DNA of 37,758 nucleotides, from assembly GCA_003282155.1 (NCBI GenBank), contig QBZY01000014.1:1-37758 (forward strand). The letters are read 5' to 3'. The position numbers and the translations under genes were made by a program. Positions within the stretch are counted from its first letter, which is position 1; the number at the start of each line of letters is the position of its first letter. This stretch comes from Pelagibacteraceae bacterium AG-337-I02 (lineage in GTDB: Bacteria > Pseudomonadota > Alphaproteobacteria > HIMB59 > GCA-002718135). Under the pieces are notes generated by a model. The model saw nothing but the letters and a program-made list of their open reading frames with translations. It was not told where the DNA came from and did no database searches. Below are positions 26,116-34,982 of this stretch, piece after piece.

Positions 26116-27032
26116 GTGAAAATTTATCTTATTCTGCAAAAAGTGAAGTTGCAAATTTAATTAAAAGAAGAACTAGAGTTGAAAGATTAAAAATAGCTTT
26201 ATCAAAAGCTCCAATTTCTGCATGGTTTGGAATGGCAGTTTTATTTGTTTATTTTTTTGCTGCTATATTTGCTCCTTTAATTGCACCACATGGAGAAGCA
26301 GAAATATTTCCTGTTGCTTATGCTCCTTGGGGTAATGGGCATATTTTTGGGACTGATCAAATTGGAAGAGATATTTTTTCTCGTATAATTTACGCTGCAA
26401 GAAATACTATTGGTATTTGTTTATTGGCTACATTTATAGCTCTAGGCATAGGAACAGTTTTGGGAATTATTGCAGCTCTTGATAGAAAGTATTTAGATCA
26501 GTTATTAAGCAGAATAGTAGATACTTTAATGGCTATACCTGTAATGATTTTTACTTTCATACTTTTATCAGTTTTTGGGCCAACAAATTTTAATTTGATT
26601 GTTATTTTAGGAATTTTAGAATCTACGAGATTTTTTAGAATTTCAAGATCAGTTGCAGTAGGTCAAGTTGTTTTAGAATATGTCGAAGTAGCAAGATTAA
26701 GAGGTGAAAATTTACCTTACATAATCTTTAAGGAAATTCTTCCTAATATTGCATCGCCTTTAATTATTGAATTTGGATTAAGATTTATATTTATAATTTT
26801 TACAATTTCTAGTCTGAGTTTTTTAGGAATAGGAATACAACCTCCTTCTGCGGATTGGGCATCAATGGTAAGAGAAAATGCTATACTTATTCAATATGCT
26901 CAATATGATTTAACGGCAGGCTTGACACCATTAATTCCAGCTTTTGCAATAGCTTTACTTTGTGTATCCATCAATTTTGTTGTTGATTGGTATCTCTATA
27001 TTACTAGTGGATTAAAAGATGACGTCAAATAA
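26112..27032 (+). CDS. ABC transporter permease 2 (DppC-like)
   Basis: 306 aa with the DppC layout: a cytoplasmic N-terminus of ~40 residues, helix 1 (WFGMAVLFVYFFAAIFAPL), then IFGTDQIGRDIFSRIIYAAR, the hallmark of this subfamily. The EAA loop is ARLRGENLPYIIFKEILPNI. It overlaps permease 1 by 4 nt and the ATPase by 14 nt, so all three are translationally coupled. It pairs with permease 1 to form the membrane channel. Confidence 0.9.
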   Translation: MSENLSYSAKSEVANLIKRRTRVERLKIALSKAPISAWFGMAVLFVYFFAAIFAPLIAPHGEAEIFPVAYAPWGNGHIFGTDQIGRDIFSRIIYAARNTIGICLLATFIALGIGTVLGIIAALDRKYLDQLLSRIVDTLMAIPVMIFTFILLSVFGPTNFNLIVILGILESTRFFRISRSVAVGQVVLEYVEVARLRGENLPYIIFKEILPNIASPLIIEFGLRFIFIIFTISSLSFLGIGIQPPSADWASMVRENAILIQYAQYDLTAGLTPLIPAFAIALLCVSINFVVDWYLYITSGLKDDVK

Positions 27033-28632
27033 ATCAAAAGAACTTCTACTTGAAATGAAAAATATCCATATTGATGGATTTTCAGATGAGAGATGGCATA
27101 AAATTTTAAAGGGTGTAGATTTGACTTTATACAGAGGAGAAATACTAGGGTTGATAGGGGAGAGCGGTGCTGGTAAATCAACTATGGGTAAAGCTGCTAT
27201 GGGCTATACACAACCAGGTTGTAAGATTATAAAGGGAGAGGTCAACTTTAATGGTATAGACCTTGCAAAATTAACTGAATTTGAGAAGAGAAAAATTTGG
27301 GGCACTAAAATTTCTTATGTTGCTCAATCAGCAGCTGCATCTTTTAATCCCGCTCATAGATTAATGGATCAAACAATAAGTGCATCAAATAGATTAAAAA
27401 TAAATCCTACTGATGTTTTAAAAAAAGATGCTGTTAAACTTTATGAATCACTACAACTTCCTGATCCAGAAAATATAGGAGATAGGTACCCACACCAAGT
27501 ATCTGGAGGCCAGCTTCAAAGAATAATGACAGCAATGGCTATGTCACCAAGACCAGAGCTGATTATATTTGATGAACCCACAACCGCCTTAGATGTAACT
27601 ACTCAAGTTGAAGTTTTATCCGCTATGAGATCTATAGTAGATAAATTTAATACAGCAGCAATATATATCACCCATGATTTAGCAGTAGTTGCACAAATGG
27701 CCGATAGAATAAAAGTTTTAAGATATGGTGAAGAAGTTGAAGAAGCTGAAACAAGAGATATGTTATCTAATCCGAAAGAAGAATACACAAAATCTCTATG
27801 GTCAGTTAGATCACTTATTAAACCCGAAGAAACAAATCAAGACTATATTCTATCAATAAAAAATATCGATGCAGCATATGGCTCATCAAAGGTTCTGTAC
27901 AATGTTTCTATAGATATTCCTAAGGGTAAAACAGTAGCCATAGTTGGAGAGAGCGGTTCTGGAAAATCGACTACAGCAAGAGTAATTACTGGATTGCTAC
28001 CTCAATCAAAAGGAGAAATAATATTTGATGGAAAAAAATTGTCTCCTAAACTTGAACAAAGATCAAAAGAAGAATTAAGAAAAATTCAAATAATTTTTCA
28101 AATGCCAGATACTGCAATGAATCCTCGTCAAACAGTTGATGAAATCATTGGAAGGCCAATAGAATTTTATCAAGGCATAAAAGGTAAAGAAAGAGAATCA
28201 AAAGTTATTGAATTATTAAAAATGATTGAGTTAGATGAAACTTTTTTAGATAGATTGCCATCAGAATTATCAGGAGGTCAAAAGCAGAGAATTTGTATTG
28301 CACGAGCTTTAGCAGCAAAACCAGATTTAATTATTTGTGATGAAGTGACATCTGCGCTAGATCAAATAGTTCAAGAAGGAATATTAAAGTTACTCCAAAA
28401 ATTACAAAAGGATCTTGGTGTAACTTATATTTTTATAACCCATGATATAGCAACTGTTAAAGCTATTTCAGATGAAATAGTAGTTATGTATCAAGGTGAG
28501 GTAGTAGAACAAGGTTTAAAAAGCAAAATTTTAAATCCACCATATCCTGACTATACAGAACTACTATTGTCTTCAGTCCCAGAAATGGATCCTGATTGGT
28601 TAACTAATCTCTTGAATAAAAGATCTTCATAG
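27019..28632 (+). CDS. Fused double ABC ATPase (DppD-DppF type)
   Basis: 537 aa containing two complete ABC domains. Domain 1 (about residues 10-265): Walker A GESGAGKST, signature VSGGQLQRI, Walker B FDEPTTALD. Domain 2 (about 275-537): Walker A GESGSGKST, signature LSGGQKQRICIA, Walker B CDEVTSALD. A single polypeptide therefore supplies both nucleotide-binding domains for the two permeases. This fused form is common in opine and peptide importers of Alphaproteobacteria. Start at the ATG overlapping permease 2 by 14 nt. Confidence 0.9.
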   Translation: MTSNKSKELLLEMKNIHIDGFSDERWHKILKGVDLTLYRGEILGLIGESGAGKSTMGKAAMGYTQPGCKIIKGEVNFNGIDLAKLTEFEKRKIWGTKISYVAQSAAASFNPAHRLMDQTISASNRLKINPTDVLKKDAVKLYESLQLPDPENIGDRYPHQVSGGQLQRIMTAMAMSPRPELIIFDEPTTALDVTTQVEVLSAMRSIVDKFNTAAIYITHDLAVVAQMADRIKVLRYGEEVEEAETRDMLSNPKEEYTKSLWSVRSLIKPEETNQDYILSIKNIDAAYGSSKVLYNVSIDIPKGKTVAIVGESGSGKSTTARVITGLLPQSKGEIIFDGKKLSPKLEQRSKEELRKIQIIFQMPDTAMNPRQTVDEIIGRPIEFYQGIKGKERESKVIELLKMIELDETFLDRLPSELSGGQKQRICIARALAAKPDLIICDEVTSALDQIVQEGILKLLQKLQKDLGVTYIFITHDIATVKAISDEIVVMYQGEVVEQGLKSKILNPPYPDYTELLLSSVPEMDPDWLTNLLNKRSS

Positions 28633-28651
28633 TCAATTTAAATTTTAAATA

Positions 28652-28918
28652 ATGAACATTTTGAAATTTTTATTTAATTTTTTTTCCAGCAAAGAAAATA
28701 GAATAGATAATCTTGAAGCTCAAAATATAATGATCAGTGAGAACAATTTTAATATAGATAGTTTAACATTAGGTTCTATTTTCAAAGTAAATCAAAATAT
28801 AAAACTAAAAAATTTTAAAAATAAAATTCTTTCAGAGAATTTAACAATAGTAGTTACTGACAATAAAGGCAAAACTATTGGATATATTTCTAAAAAAGAG
28901 ATAGATAATATTCAATAA
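28652..28918 (+). CDS. Small unknown protein with a CBS-half-like C-terminus
   Basis: 88 aa, not recognised as a whole. A hydrophobic N-terminus (MNILKFLFNFFSS) is followed by a polar segment; the last ~25 residues (TIVVTDNKGKTIGYISKKEI) resemble the second half of a CBS motif. It sits 19 nt after the transporter ATPase and its TAA is immediately followed by the ATG of the SDR, so it is a genuine member of the operon. Some betaine importers carry CBS domains on their ATPase, so a free regulatory module is thinkable but unsupported. Confidence 0.6.
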   Translation: MNILKFLFNFFSSKENRIDNLEAQNIMISENNFNIDSLTLGSIFKVNQNIKLKNFKNKILSENLTIVVTDNKGKTIGYISKKEIDNIQ

Positions 28919-29701
28919 ATGAAAATCAATCTGAGTAAAAAAAAATATATAATCTCTGCTGGTGCAGATGGTTTAGGTTTTGCTATAGCAAATAAAATAA
29001 TCAGTTCAGGTGGTAAAGTATATTTGTCAGATATAGATAAATCAAAAATTGATAAAATAAATTCAAATAAAAAATATAATAATAAAATATTTGCTCAATA
29101 CTTAGACTGTACAAATCCAAAAGATATTAAAGAATATTTTAATTCTCTAACTAACTTAAAAAAAATAGATGGATTAATAAATAATATAGGTATTGCAGGA
29201 CCTACAAAGTATCTTCAGAATATTTCAATAGATGAATGGGATAGAACAATAAAAACCAATTTAAGTTCACATTTTTATTTTGCAAAATTTGCTATTCCAT
29301 TTTTAAAAAAAGCTAAAAAAGGATCTATTATTAATTTATCATCAACTGCGGGTTTATATGGTTTTGCTCAACGTTCACCATATGCATCAAGTAAATGGGC
29401 AGTAATTGGATTAACTAAAACATTAGCTGTTGAATTAGGAAAATTTAAAATACGTGTAAATGCAATTTGTCCTGGTTCTGTTAATGGCGATAGAATGGAT
29501 AGAGTAATAAATGCGAAATCAAAATTAATAAATTCTACAAATAAAAAAGTAAGAAAAGAATTAGAGTCAATGGTTTCATTAAATACATTTGTAGAAAAAG
29601 AAGATATTGCTTCAATGGCTTTATTTTTATTAAGTGATGCCTCAGAAAATGTATCTGGTCAAATTATGACTGTTGATGGAAATACTGAAAGAATGAATTA
29701 G
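28919..29701 (+). CDS. SDR-family NAD(P)-dependent oxidoreductase
   Basis: 260 aa classical SDR. The cofactor motif is AGADGLGFAIA, the NNIG strand is LINNIGIAG, the catalytic Ser is in NLSSTAG, and YxxxK is YASSK. The segment VNAICPGSVNGDRMDRVI and the end VSGQIMTVDGNTE are distinctive of an SDR subgroup that oxidises hydroxy acids or secondary alcohols. It starts directly after the stop of the 88-aa gene and shares 1 nt with the following GMC gene. It probably oxidises or reduces an intermediate derived from the imported solute. Confidence 0.85.
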   Translation: MKINLSKKKYIISAGADGLGFAIANKIISSGGKVYLSDIDKSKIDKINSNKKYNNKIFAQYLDCTNPKDIKEYFNSLTNLKKIDGLINNIGIAGPTKYLQNISIDEWDRTIKTNLSSHFYFAKFAIPFLKKAKKGSIINLSSTAGLYGFAQRSPYASSKWAVIGLTKTLAVELGKFKIRVNAICPGSVNGDRMDRVINAKSKLINSTNKKVRKELESMVSLNTFVEKEDIASMALFLLSDASENVSGQIMTVDGNTERMN

Positions 29702-31302
29702 TGGATAAAAACGCTGACTACATTATTGTTGGAGCAGGGTCAGCAGGTTGTGTTTTAGCTAACAGATTGTCTTCCCAATCAAATAATTCTGTAATTTTAT
29801 TAGAAGCTGGCCCATCGAGTAAAACCTGGAAAGTTGATATGCCAAGCGCACTTCTATATGCAATGCATGATCCAAAATATAATTGGAAATATTATACTGA
29901 GCCTGAACCGTTTCTAAATAATAGATCTTTATATTGTCCAAGAGGTAAAATGATCGGAGGATGCTCTTCGCATAACGGCATGGTTTTTGCTAGAGGTCAT
30001 AAAGAGGATTTTGATAGATGGTCTTCAAGTGGTTTAACAGATTGGTCATATGAAAAAGTTGTACCTTTTTTTAAAAAATTAGAAACTTGGTCTCATAATA
30101 GTAATGAAAGAGGTAACGACGGGCCATTAAAAGTAAATAAATCAAACATAGATAAAAAATATCCTTTATTTAAAAAAGTTTTAGAAGCTGCACAAGAAGC
30201 TGGATATAAAATATTTAATGACTCTAATAATATTGATAATGAAGGTTTTGGAACTTTTGATGTAACAATAAACAAAGGTGTCAGACAAAGTGTTGCTAAG
30301 GCATATTTAGAACCAATTCAAAATAGAAAAAATCTTAGAATAATAAATAATATTGATGTTAAAAAAATTCTTTTTAAAAATAAAATTGCAATTGGTGTTG
30401 AAACGATTAAACAAAATATAACTAATGAATATTTAGCCAATAAAGAAGTCATTCTTTGTGCAGGTTCAATTAATTCTCCCAAAATTCTTCAATTATCTGG
30501 AATAGGTGATGAAAAACATCTTAAAAGCTTAGGAATAAATGTAATTCATAATTTAGTTGGGGTGGGAGAAAATTTACAAGATCATTTAGAAATGTATATT
30601 CAATATAAATCTAAAAAAAATGAAACATTACATTCTTTAGCAACAAATTTTCTCTATCAAGCAATTGAAGGATCAAAATGGTTTTTATTTAAAAAAGGTA
30701 GGTTAGCAAACTCACACTTAGAATTAGGAGGGTTTGTTAAATCTGACAAATCATATAATCATCCAAACTTACAATTTCATTTTTTTCCATACTTAGTTAT
30801 TAATCATGGTTTAGAAAATCCTAAATTTGAAGCTTTTCAATTTCATGTTTGTCCAAATAGACCAAAAAGTAGGGGGTTTGTTAAAATTAAAACAAATAAC
30901 TATAAAGATGATCCTATAATACAATTTAACTATCTTAAGCATGAAGACGATTTAAAACAAATGAGAGATGGTGTAGGAATTGCTAAAAAAATATTATCTC
31001 AAAAAGCACTAAAAGAATATGTTGGCACTGAAATTAGGCCTGGGAAGAATGTATCTAATCAAAATGAGTTAGATGAAGTTATTAAAAATACATCTGAATC
31101 TGCATATCATCCATCATGCACAAATAAAATGGGTGACGACAAAACTTCAGTAGTAGACCAAAACTTAAGGGTTCATGGAATTCAAAATTTAAGAGTTATT
31201 GATGCTTCTGTAATGCCAGATATTGTTAGTGCTAATTTAAATGCAACAACTATTATGATTGCTGAAAAAGCTTACGACCAAATAAATAGTACCGAAAGTT
31301 AG
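29701..31302 (+). CDS. GMC-family oxidoreductase, BetA-like (choline dehydrogenase family)
   Basis: 533 aa, starting at GTG 29701 that overlaps the SDR stop (TAGTG). The FAD motif is DYIIVGAGSAGCVLANRL. The BetA-like stretches EPEPFLNNRSLYCPRGKMIGG and NGMVFARGHKEDFDRW follow. The end LRVIDASVMPDIVSANLNAT and TTIMIAEKA is close to choline dehydrogenases. The active-site block reads YHPSCTNKMG, whereas BetA proteins have Cys in place of that Asn. It is more BetA-like than the GMC enzyme at 12194. It probably oxidises an alcohol of the imported onium compound to the aldehyde; no ALDH follows in this operon. Confidence 0.8.
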   Translation: MDKNADYIIVGAGSAGCVLANRLSSQSNNSVILLEAGPSSKTWKVDMPSALLYAMHDPKYNWKYYTEPEPFLNNRSLYCPRGKMIGGCSSHNGMVFARGHKEDFDRWSSSGLTDWSYEKVVPFFKKLETWSHNSNERGNDGPLKVNKSNIDKKYPLFKKVLEAAQEAGYKIFNDSNNIDNEGFGTFDVTINKGVRQSVAKAYLEPIQNRKNLRIINNIDVKKILFKNKIAIGVETIKQNITNEYLANKEVILCAGSINSPKILQLSGIGDEKHLKSLGINVIHNLVGVGENLQDHLEMYIQYKSKKNETLHSLATNFLYQAIEGSKWFLFKKGRLANSHLELGGFVKSDKSYNHPNLQFHFFPYLVINHGLENPKFEAFQFHVCPNRPKSRGFVKIKTNNYKDDPIIQFNYLKHEDDLKQMRDGVGIAKKILSQKALKEYVGTEIRPGKNVSNQNELDEVIKNTSESAYHPSCTNKMGDDKTSVVDQNLRVHGIQNLRVIDASVMPDIVSANLNATTIMIAEKAYDQINSTES

Positions 31303-31322
31303 AGAACTAAAATCTAATATAA

Positions 31323-31502
31323 TTAGATAGTTTTTCTTCTAAGAGTCCAACCGTATCTTTCGCTGTAGTATGCTTCGATACCATCAGCAAGATTAAGGTC
31401 ATAATTTGAGTCTATAGATCCTTCAAGAACCTTCTTCTCAATATAACTCTGCTCTAGGCTTTCTTTTTGGTTATTAATATTTTCTGTTAATTTGCTATTC
31501 AT
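31323..31502 (-). CDS. Unannotated 59-aa protein divergent from the ScfR gene
   Basis: Open from ATG at 31502 to TAA at 31323: acidic N-terminal half (MNSKLTENINNQKES...), then a compact aromatic/basic end (EAYYSERYGWTLRRK). The codon use (mixed GTT, CTT, GAA, GGT) looks like real coding and the ~300-bp region otherwise has no gene. The start lies 1 nt from a TTTACAA-type repeat mirrored at the regulator's own start, which suggests joint control with ScfR. Function not recognised. It is short enough to be missed by usual gene callers. Confidence 0.6.
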   Translation of the reverse strand: MNSKLTENINNQKESLEQSYIEKKVLEGSIDSNYDLNLADGIEAYYSERYGWTLRRKTI

Positions 31503-31503
31503 A

Positions 31504-31520
31504 TTTACAACTTTTACAAA
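31504..31520. promoter_or_regulatory. Candidate ScfR operator, left copy
   Basis: TTTACAACTTTTACAAA. Matches 15 of 17 positions with the reverse complement of the right copy at 31595-31611. Each copy contains TTTACAA twice with a 9-bp period. The core TTTGTAAA resembles the TTTGCAAA sites reported for RamB/PccR-type regulators. It lies 1 nt upstream of the 59-aa gene's start. Confidence 0.6.
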
Positions 31521-31594
31521 TACATAATAATATAAAAAAAAACTATATTTTTTCTTATTTTTAATGTAAAGAAAATTACTTTGAATTTATTACT

Positions 31595-31611
31595 TTTGTA
31601 AATTTTGTAAA
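31595..31611. promoter_or_regulatory. Candidate ScfR operator, right copy
   Basis: TTTGTAAATTTTGTAAA, overlapping the first base of the regulator's ATG (31611). It is the inverted partner of the copy at 31504-31520. Binding there would block initiation from both divergent genes, so autoregulation is expected. Confidence 0.6.
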
Positions 31612-33050
31612 TGAATATTGAATCTGACATAAATTTTGGCCCAAGATTAAAAAAACAAAGGATAAGCAAAGGTTTTTCACAAGCTCAATTATCAAAAACT
31701 ATTGGAATATCTCCTAGTTATTTAAATTTAATTGAAAGTGGAAAAAGAAAAATACCGCTTTCCTTACTAATTAAAGCAGCTGATAAATTAGATTTATCAA
31801 TTAAAGACTTCTCAACAGAATCTAGCAAACGACTTCTTTCAGACGTTATGGATGTTTTAAGCAATGAAATTTTTGATGATTTAAAAATAACAAATCACGA
31901 CACAAGTGACTTCATTGGTTCAAATCCTAACATAGCGAAAGCACTACTGACAATAAATGATTCTTTTAAAAGCTTTAAAGAAGATATGCAAAATCGACTT
32001 GAAACGATGGATGTCAATGCAAATCAAATAGAAAAACTAACAAGACTACCTGTAGAAATCGTCTCAGATATTCTTCAAGAAAATAAAAATTACTTTCATG
32101 ATTTAGAAGTAAGTTCTGAAAATCTAAGAAAAGAAATAGGTCTTGAAACTGGACCTAACATTGGTTCTGGATCTAAGTTATCACTTTATCTTAAAGAAAA
32201 GCATGGAATTGAAGTTAAAATAGTAACTATAAACGAAGATGAAAAAATAGTTAAAAGATTTGATGAAAATTCAAAGATTTTTTATCTTTCTGAAATGTTA
32301 ACTTATACATCTAGAAACTTTCATTTAGCATCACAAGTTGCTTATTTAGAGGCTAAAGATGTTATCAATAAAGTTATTAGAGATAATAATGTTGAATCAG
32401 AAGAAGTAGAGCCTTTGCTTAAACTATCTTTACTAAATTATTATGCTGCTGCTTTTATGATGCCTTATAACGAATTTTTAAATAGTGCTAAATTACATAA
32501 ATATGATGTAGAAATTTTGATGCACCATTATGCTTGTAGTTTTGAACAAGTTACACATAGATTAACAAATCTTCAAAGACCTGGAAACGAAGGAGTACCA
32601 TTTCATTTTTTAAAAACAGATATTGCTGGAAATGTGTCAAAGCGATTTTCTTTATCTGGTATTCATATACCAAGGCATGGAGGTTCTTGTCCTAGGTGGA
32701 ATGTGTATACTGCATTTTTAAATCCTGGAAAAATTCATCCTCAAATCTCTAAGATGCCTGATGGACAAGTATATTTTTGTATCGCAAGAGCTTTTGAGAA
32801 AGGAATTGAAAAACATGGCATGCCTAAAAGTTTTGTTTCGATTGGTCTAGGTTGTGATATGAAATACGCTAAAGATCTAATTTATTCTGAAGGAATTGAT
32901 CTAAATAATAAAAAATTACAAATGCCAATTGGAGTTTCTTGTAGAATATGTCCTAGAGTGGAATGTCAGCAAAGAGCTTTTCCTCCAATTGATAAAGAAC
33001 TTAAATTAGATATAAAATATCGTGGCACATCGCCCTACGTTACAATTTAG
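31611..33050 (+). CDS. ScfR-family transcriptional regulator (XRE, IrrE-like, DUF2083)
   Basis: 479 aa, typical length for short-chain fatty acyl-CoA regulators (RamB, MccR, PccR). The N-terminal XRE helix-turn-helix spans about residues 11-65 (GFSQAQLSKTIGISPSYLNLIE). A degenerate IrrE/M78-like middle has no HExxH. The C-terminal DUF2083 part carries GGSCPRWNVY, YFCIAR and the Cys cluster CRICPRVECQQRAFPP. Known members sense acyl-CoA esters and activate genes for acetate or propionate use. The neighbouring carnitine module yields acetoacetate and acyl-CoA, so it may control it. The convergent MDR gene starts its stop codon immediately after. Confidence 0.85.
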   Translation: MNIESDINFGPRLKKQRISKGFSQAQLSKTIGISPSYLNLIESGKRKIPLSLLIKAADKLDLSIKDFSTESSKRLLSDVMDVLSNEIFDDLKITNHDTSDFIGSNPNIAKALLTINDSFKSFKEDMQNRLETMDVNANQIEKLTRLPVEIVSDILQENKNYFHDLEVSSENLRKEIGLETGPNIGSGSKLSLYLKEKHGIEVKIVTINEDEKIVKRFDENSKIFYLSEMLTYTSRNFHLASQVAYLEAKDVINKVIRDNNVESEEVEPLLKLSLLNYYAAAFMMPYNEFLNSAKLHKYDVEILMHHYACSFEQVTHRLTNLQRPGNEGVPFHFLKTDIAGNVSKRFSLSGIHIPRHGGSCPRWNVYTAFLNPGKIHPQISKMPDGQVYFCIARAFEKGIEKHGMPKSFVSIGLGCDMKYAKDLIYSEGIDLNNKKLQMPIGVSCRICPRVECQQRAFPPIDKELKLDIKYRGTSPYVTI

Positions 33051-34058
33051 TTAAATTTTGACTATCATTTTACCTAAATTTTTTCCATTAAGTAGATCTA
33101 TAAATGCTTTAGGAGCATTTTCTATATTTTCATAAATTGTTTCTTTAAATTTTATTTTTCCTTCTGAAATCCAATTTCGCATATCAGTTTCAAAAGGCTC
33201 ATTATCATTTTCATGATCAAAAATTAAAAAACCTTTAATTGTTAATCTTTTAACTAATACGTGCGCCATATTTTTTAGTCCAGCAGGAGCAGAAGTTGAA
33301 TTCATTTGAGATATTCTTCCACAAATAATAATTCTTCCAAAATTTTTCATTCGAAAAATTGCAGACTCTAAAAAATCACCTCCTACATTATCAAAGTATA
33401 AGTCAAATCCTTCAGGACAAATTTCTTTTAAGTGAAGAACAATGTTATTAATTTTTTTATAATTAAATGCTACATCAATATTTAATTCATTTTTTAACCA
33501 ATCAACTTTTTCATCTGATCCTGTACTAGCATAAACTTTACATCCTAAATTTTTTGCAATTTGACAAACTGTTGATCCAACACTTCCACCTGCTGAAGAT
33601 ACAAGAATACTTTGTCCCCTTTGTATTTTTCCATGATTAAATAGACCGATATATGCAGTCTGCCCTGTCATTCCTAAAGGTCCTAGATAAGTTTGCAAAG
33701 GAAGATCAGAATTTTTTATTTTTTTTAAATCACTTCTTTTGCAAACAAAGTTATCTCTCATACCAAAATTACTGAAAACAATATCTCCTTCTTTAAATTC
33801 TGAATCTTTGGATTTTTGGACTGAACCAATTGCATAACCTTCCATTTCCTTCCCTAATAAAAAGGGTGGTTTATAATTTTTACGTTCTGTCATTCTTGCT
33901 CTCATATATGGATCAACAGATATCCATGAATTAAGAACATGAATATTATTTGTTTCATCTAATTCTAAAGTTTTAGATTTTATTTCAAAATCATCTTCTT
34001 TAGGTAATCCAGTTGGTATATAATTTTTTAAAGCTACATATTTTGAAATTATTGTCAT
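33051..34058 (-). CDS. MDR-superfamily NADP-dependent oxidoreductase (CurA/LTB4DH-like)
   Basis: 335 aa, zinc-free medium-chain reductase. The substrate-domain motif SWISVDPYMRARM is diagnostic of the leukotriene B4/CurA group. The Rossmann motif is SSAGGSVGSTVCQIAKNLG, the preceding YLGPLGMTGQTAYIGL is also characteristic, and no structural-zinc Cys cluster is seen. Members reduce enones, enoyl-CoA or similar double bonds with NADPH. It is the last gene of the BKACE - carnitine dehydrogenase operon (2-nt gap). A dedicated role in carnitine breakdown is not known; perhaps it handles crotonobetaine-like or other unsaturated intermediates. Confidence 0.85.
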   Translation of the reverse strand: MTIISKYVALKNYIPTGLPKEDDFEIKSKTLELDETNNIHVLNSWISVDPYMRARMTERKNYKPPFLLGKEMEGYAIGSVQKSKDSEFKEGDIVFSNFGMRDNFVCKRSDLKKIKNSDLPLQTYLGPLGMTGQTAYIGLFNHGKIQRGQSILVSSAGGSVGSTVCQIAKNLGCKVYASTGSDEKVDWLKNELNIDVAFNYKKINNIVLHLKEICPEGFDLYFDNVGGDFLESAIFRMKNFGRIIICGRISQMNSTSAPAGLKNMAHVLVKRLTIKGFLIFDHENDNEPFETDMRNWISEGKIKFKETIYENIENAPKAFIDLLNGKNLGKMIVKI

Positions 34059-34060
34059 AA

Positions 34061-34981
34061 TTATAATTTATATTTTTTCTTTAATTCTAGCAAATCTATT
34101 AAGAAATTATCTCTTATGTTACTTAAATCTTTAATAGAATGATTCTTTGATTGTTTTTTTGTTCCTTTGATGATTTTTTCTTTAAGTTTTTTTGTCAGTT
34201 CTGGAGATTTCAGTTTAGTCCATGGAAGTTTCAATGCTGGCCCAAATTGATCTAACATGTGTTTCATGCCCATTTCTCCTCCAGCTAGATGAAATGTAAG
34301 AAAAGTTCCCATTAGAGCCCACCTCATTCCAGGACCATAGGTAATCGCTTCATCTAAATCTTTTGTTGAAGCAAATCCATCATTTACAATATGTAATCCT
34401 TCTCTCCACAGAGCTTCCTGTAATCTATCTGATAAAAAGCCTGACAATTCTTTTTCTAGCAGCAATGTTTTCATTTTAATTTTTTGATAAAATTTTTTTG
34501 CTCTATTAAGATATAAATTTGTAGTTTTTTTACCTTTTACAATTTCAACCAATGGTAGAATATATACAGGGTTAAAGGGATGAGCTATGATTAATCTTTT
34601 TGGATTAATACATTTCGATTGTAAATCTGATGGAAGTAGACCAGATGAACTAGAAGCAATTATTGAATTTTTGGGTGCATATTTACTTATATTTTTTATA
34701 ACATCTTTTTTTAAAGATAGTCGTTCAGGTACATTTTCCTGAATTAAATCTGCATTTTTCACCGCTTCCTCAATATTGTCTACGATTTCCAAATTTTTGA
34801 AATTGACCTTTGTATTATATAATTTTTTTATAATTAAGTTTGTTCTTGTTATTTCATCTTTTAGAAAATTTAATTGATGAAAATTTTTATCAAATGCTTT
34901 GACTTTTACACCATTAGCGAGAAATCTAAGTATCCAGCCGGTACCAATTACACCAGTTCCAATGACAGCAATATTTTTCAA
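34061..34981 (-). CDS. lcdH: L-carnitine dehydrogenase (3-hydroxyacyl-CoA dehydrogenase family)
   Basis: 306 aa. The NAD motif GTGVIGTGW begins at residue 8, NVPERLSLK and SSSSGL follow, then HPFNPVYILPLVEIV. The C-terminal EAITYGPGMRWALMGTF and LAGGEMGMKHMLDQFGPALK are the stretches that distinguish carnitine dehydrogenase from fatty-acid 3-hydroxyacyl-CoA dehydrogenases. Reaction: L-carnitine + NAD+ to 3-dehydrocarnitine. Rhizobial versions are fused to a thioesterase; here the thioesterase is a separate gene at 35916. It lies 1 nt after the BKACE gene, which consumes its product. Confidence 0.85.
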   Translation of the reverse strand: MKNIAVIGTGVIGTGWILRFLANGVKVKAFDKNFHQLNFLKDEITRTNLIIKKLYNTKVNFKNLEIVDNIEEAVKNADLIQENVPERLSLKKDVIKNISKYAPKNSIIASSSSGLLPSDLQSKCINPKRLIIAHPFNPVYILPLVEIVKGKKTTNLYLNRAKKFYQKIKMKTLLLEKELSGFLSDRLQEALWREGLHIVNDGFASTKDLDEAITYGPGMRWALMGTFLTFHLAGGEMGMKHMLDQFGPALKLPWTKLKSPELTKKLKEKIIKGTKKQSKNHSIKDLSNIRDNFLIDLLELKKKYKL

Positions 34982-34982
34982 A

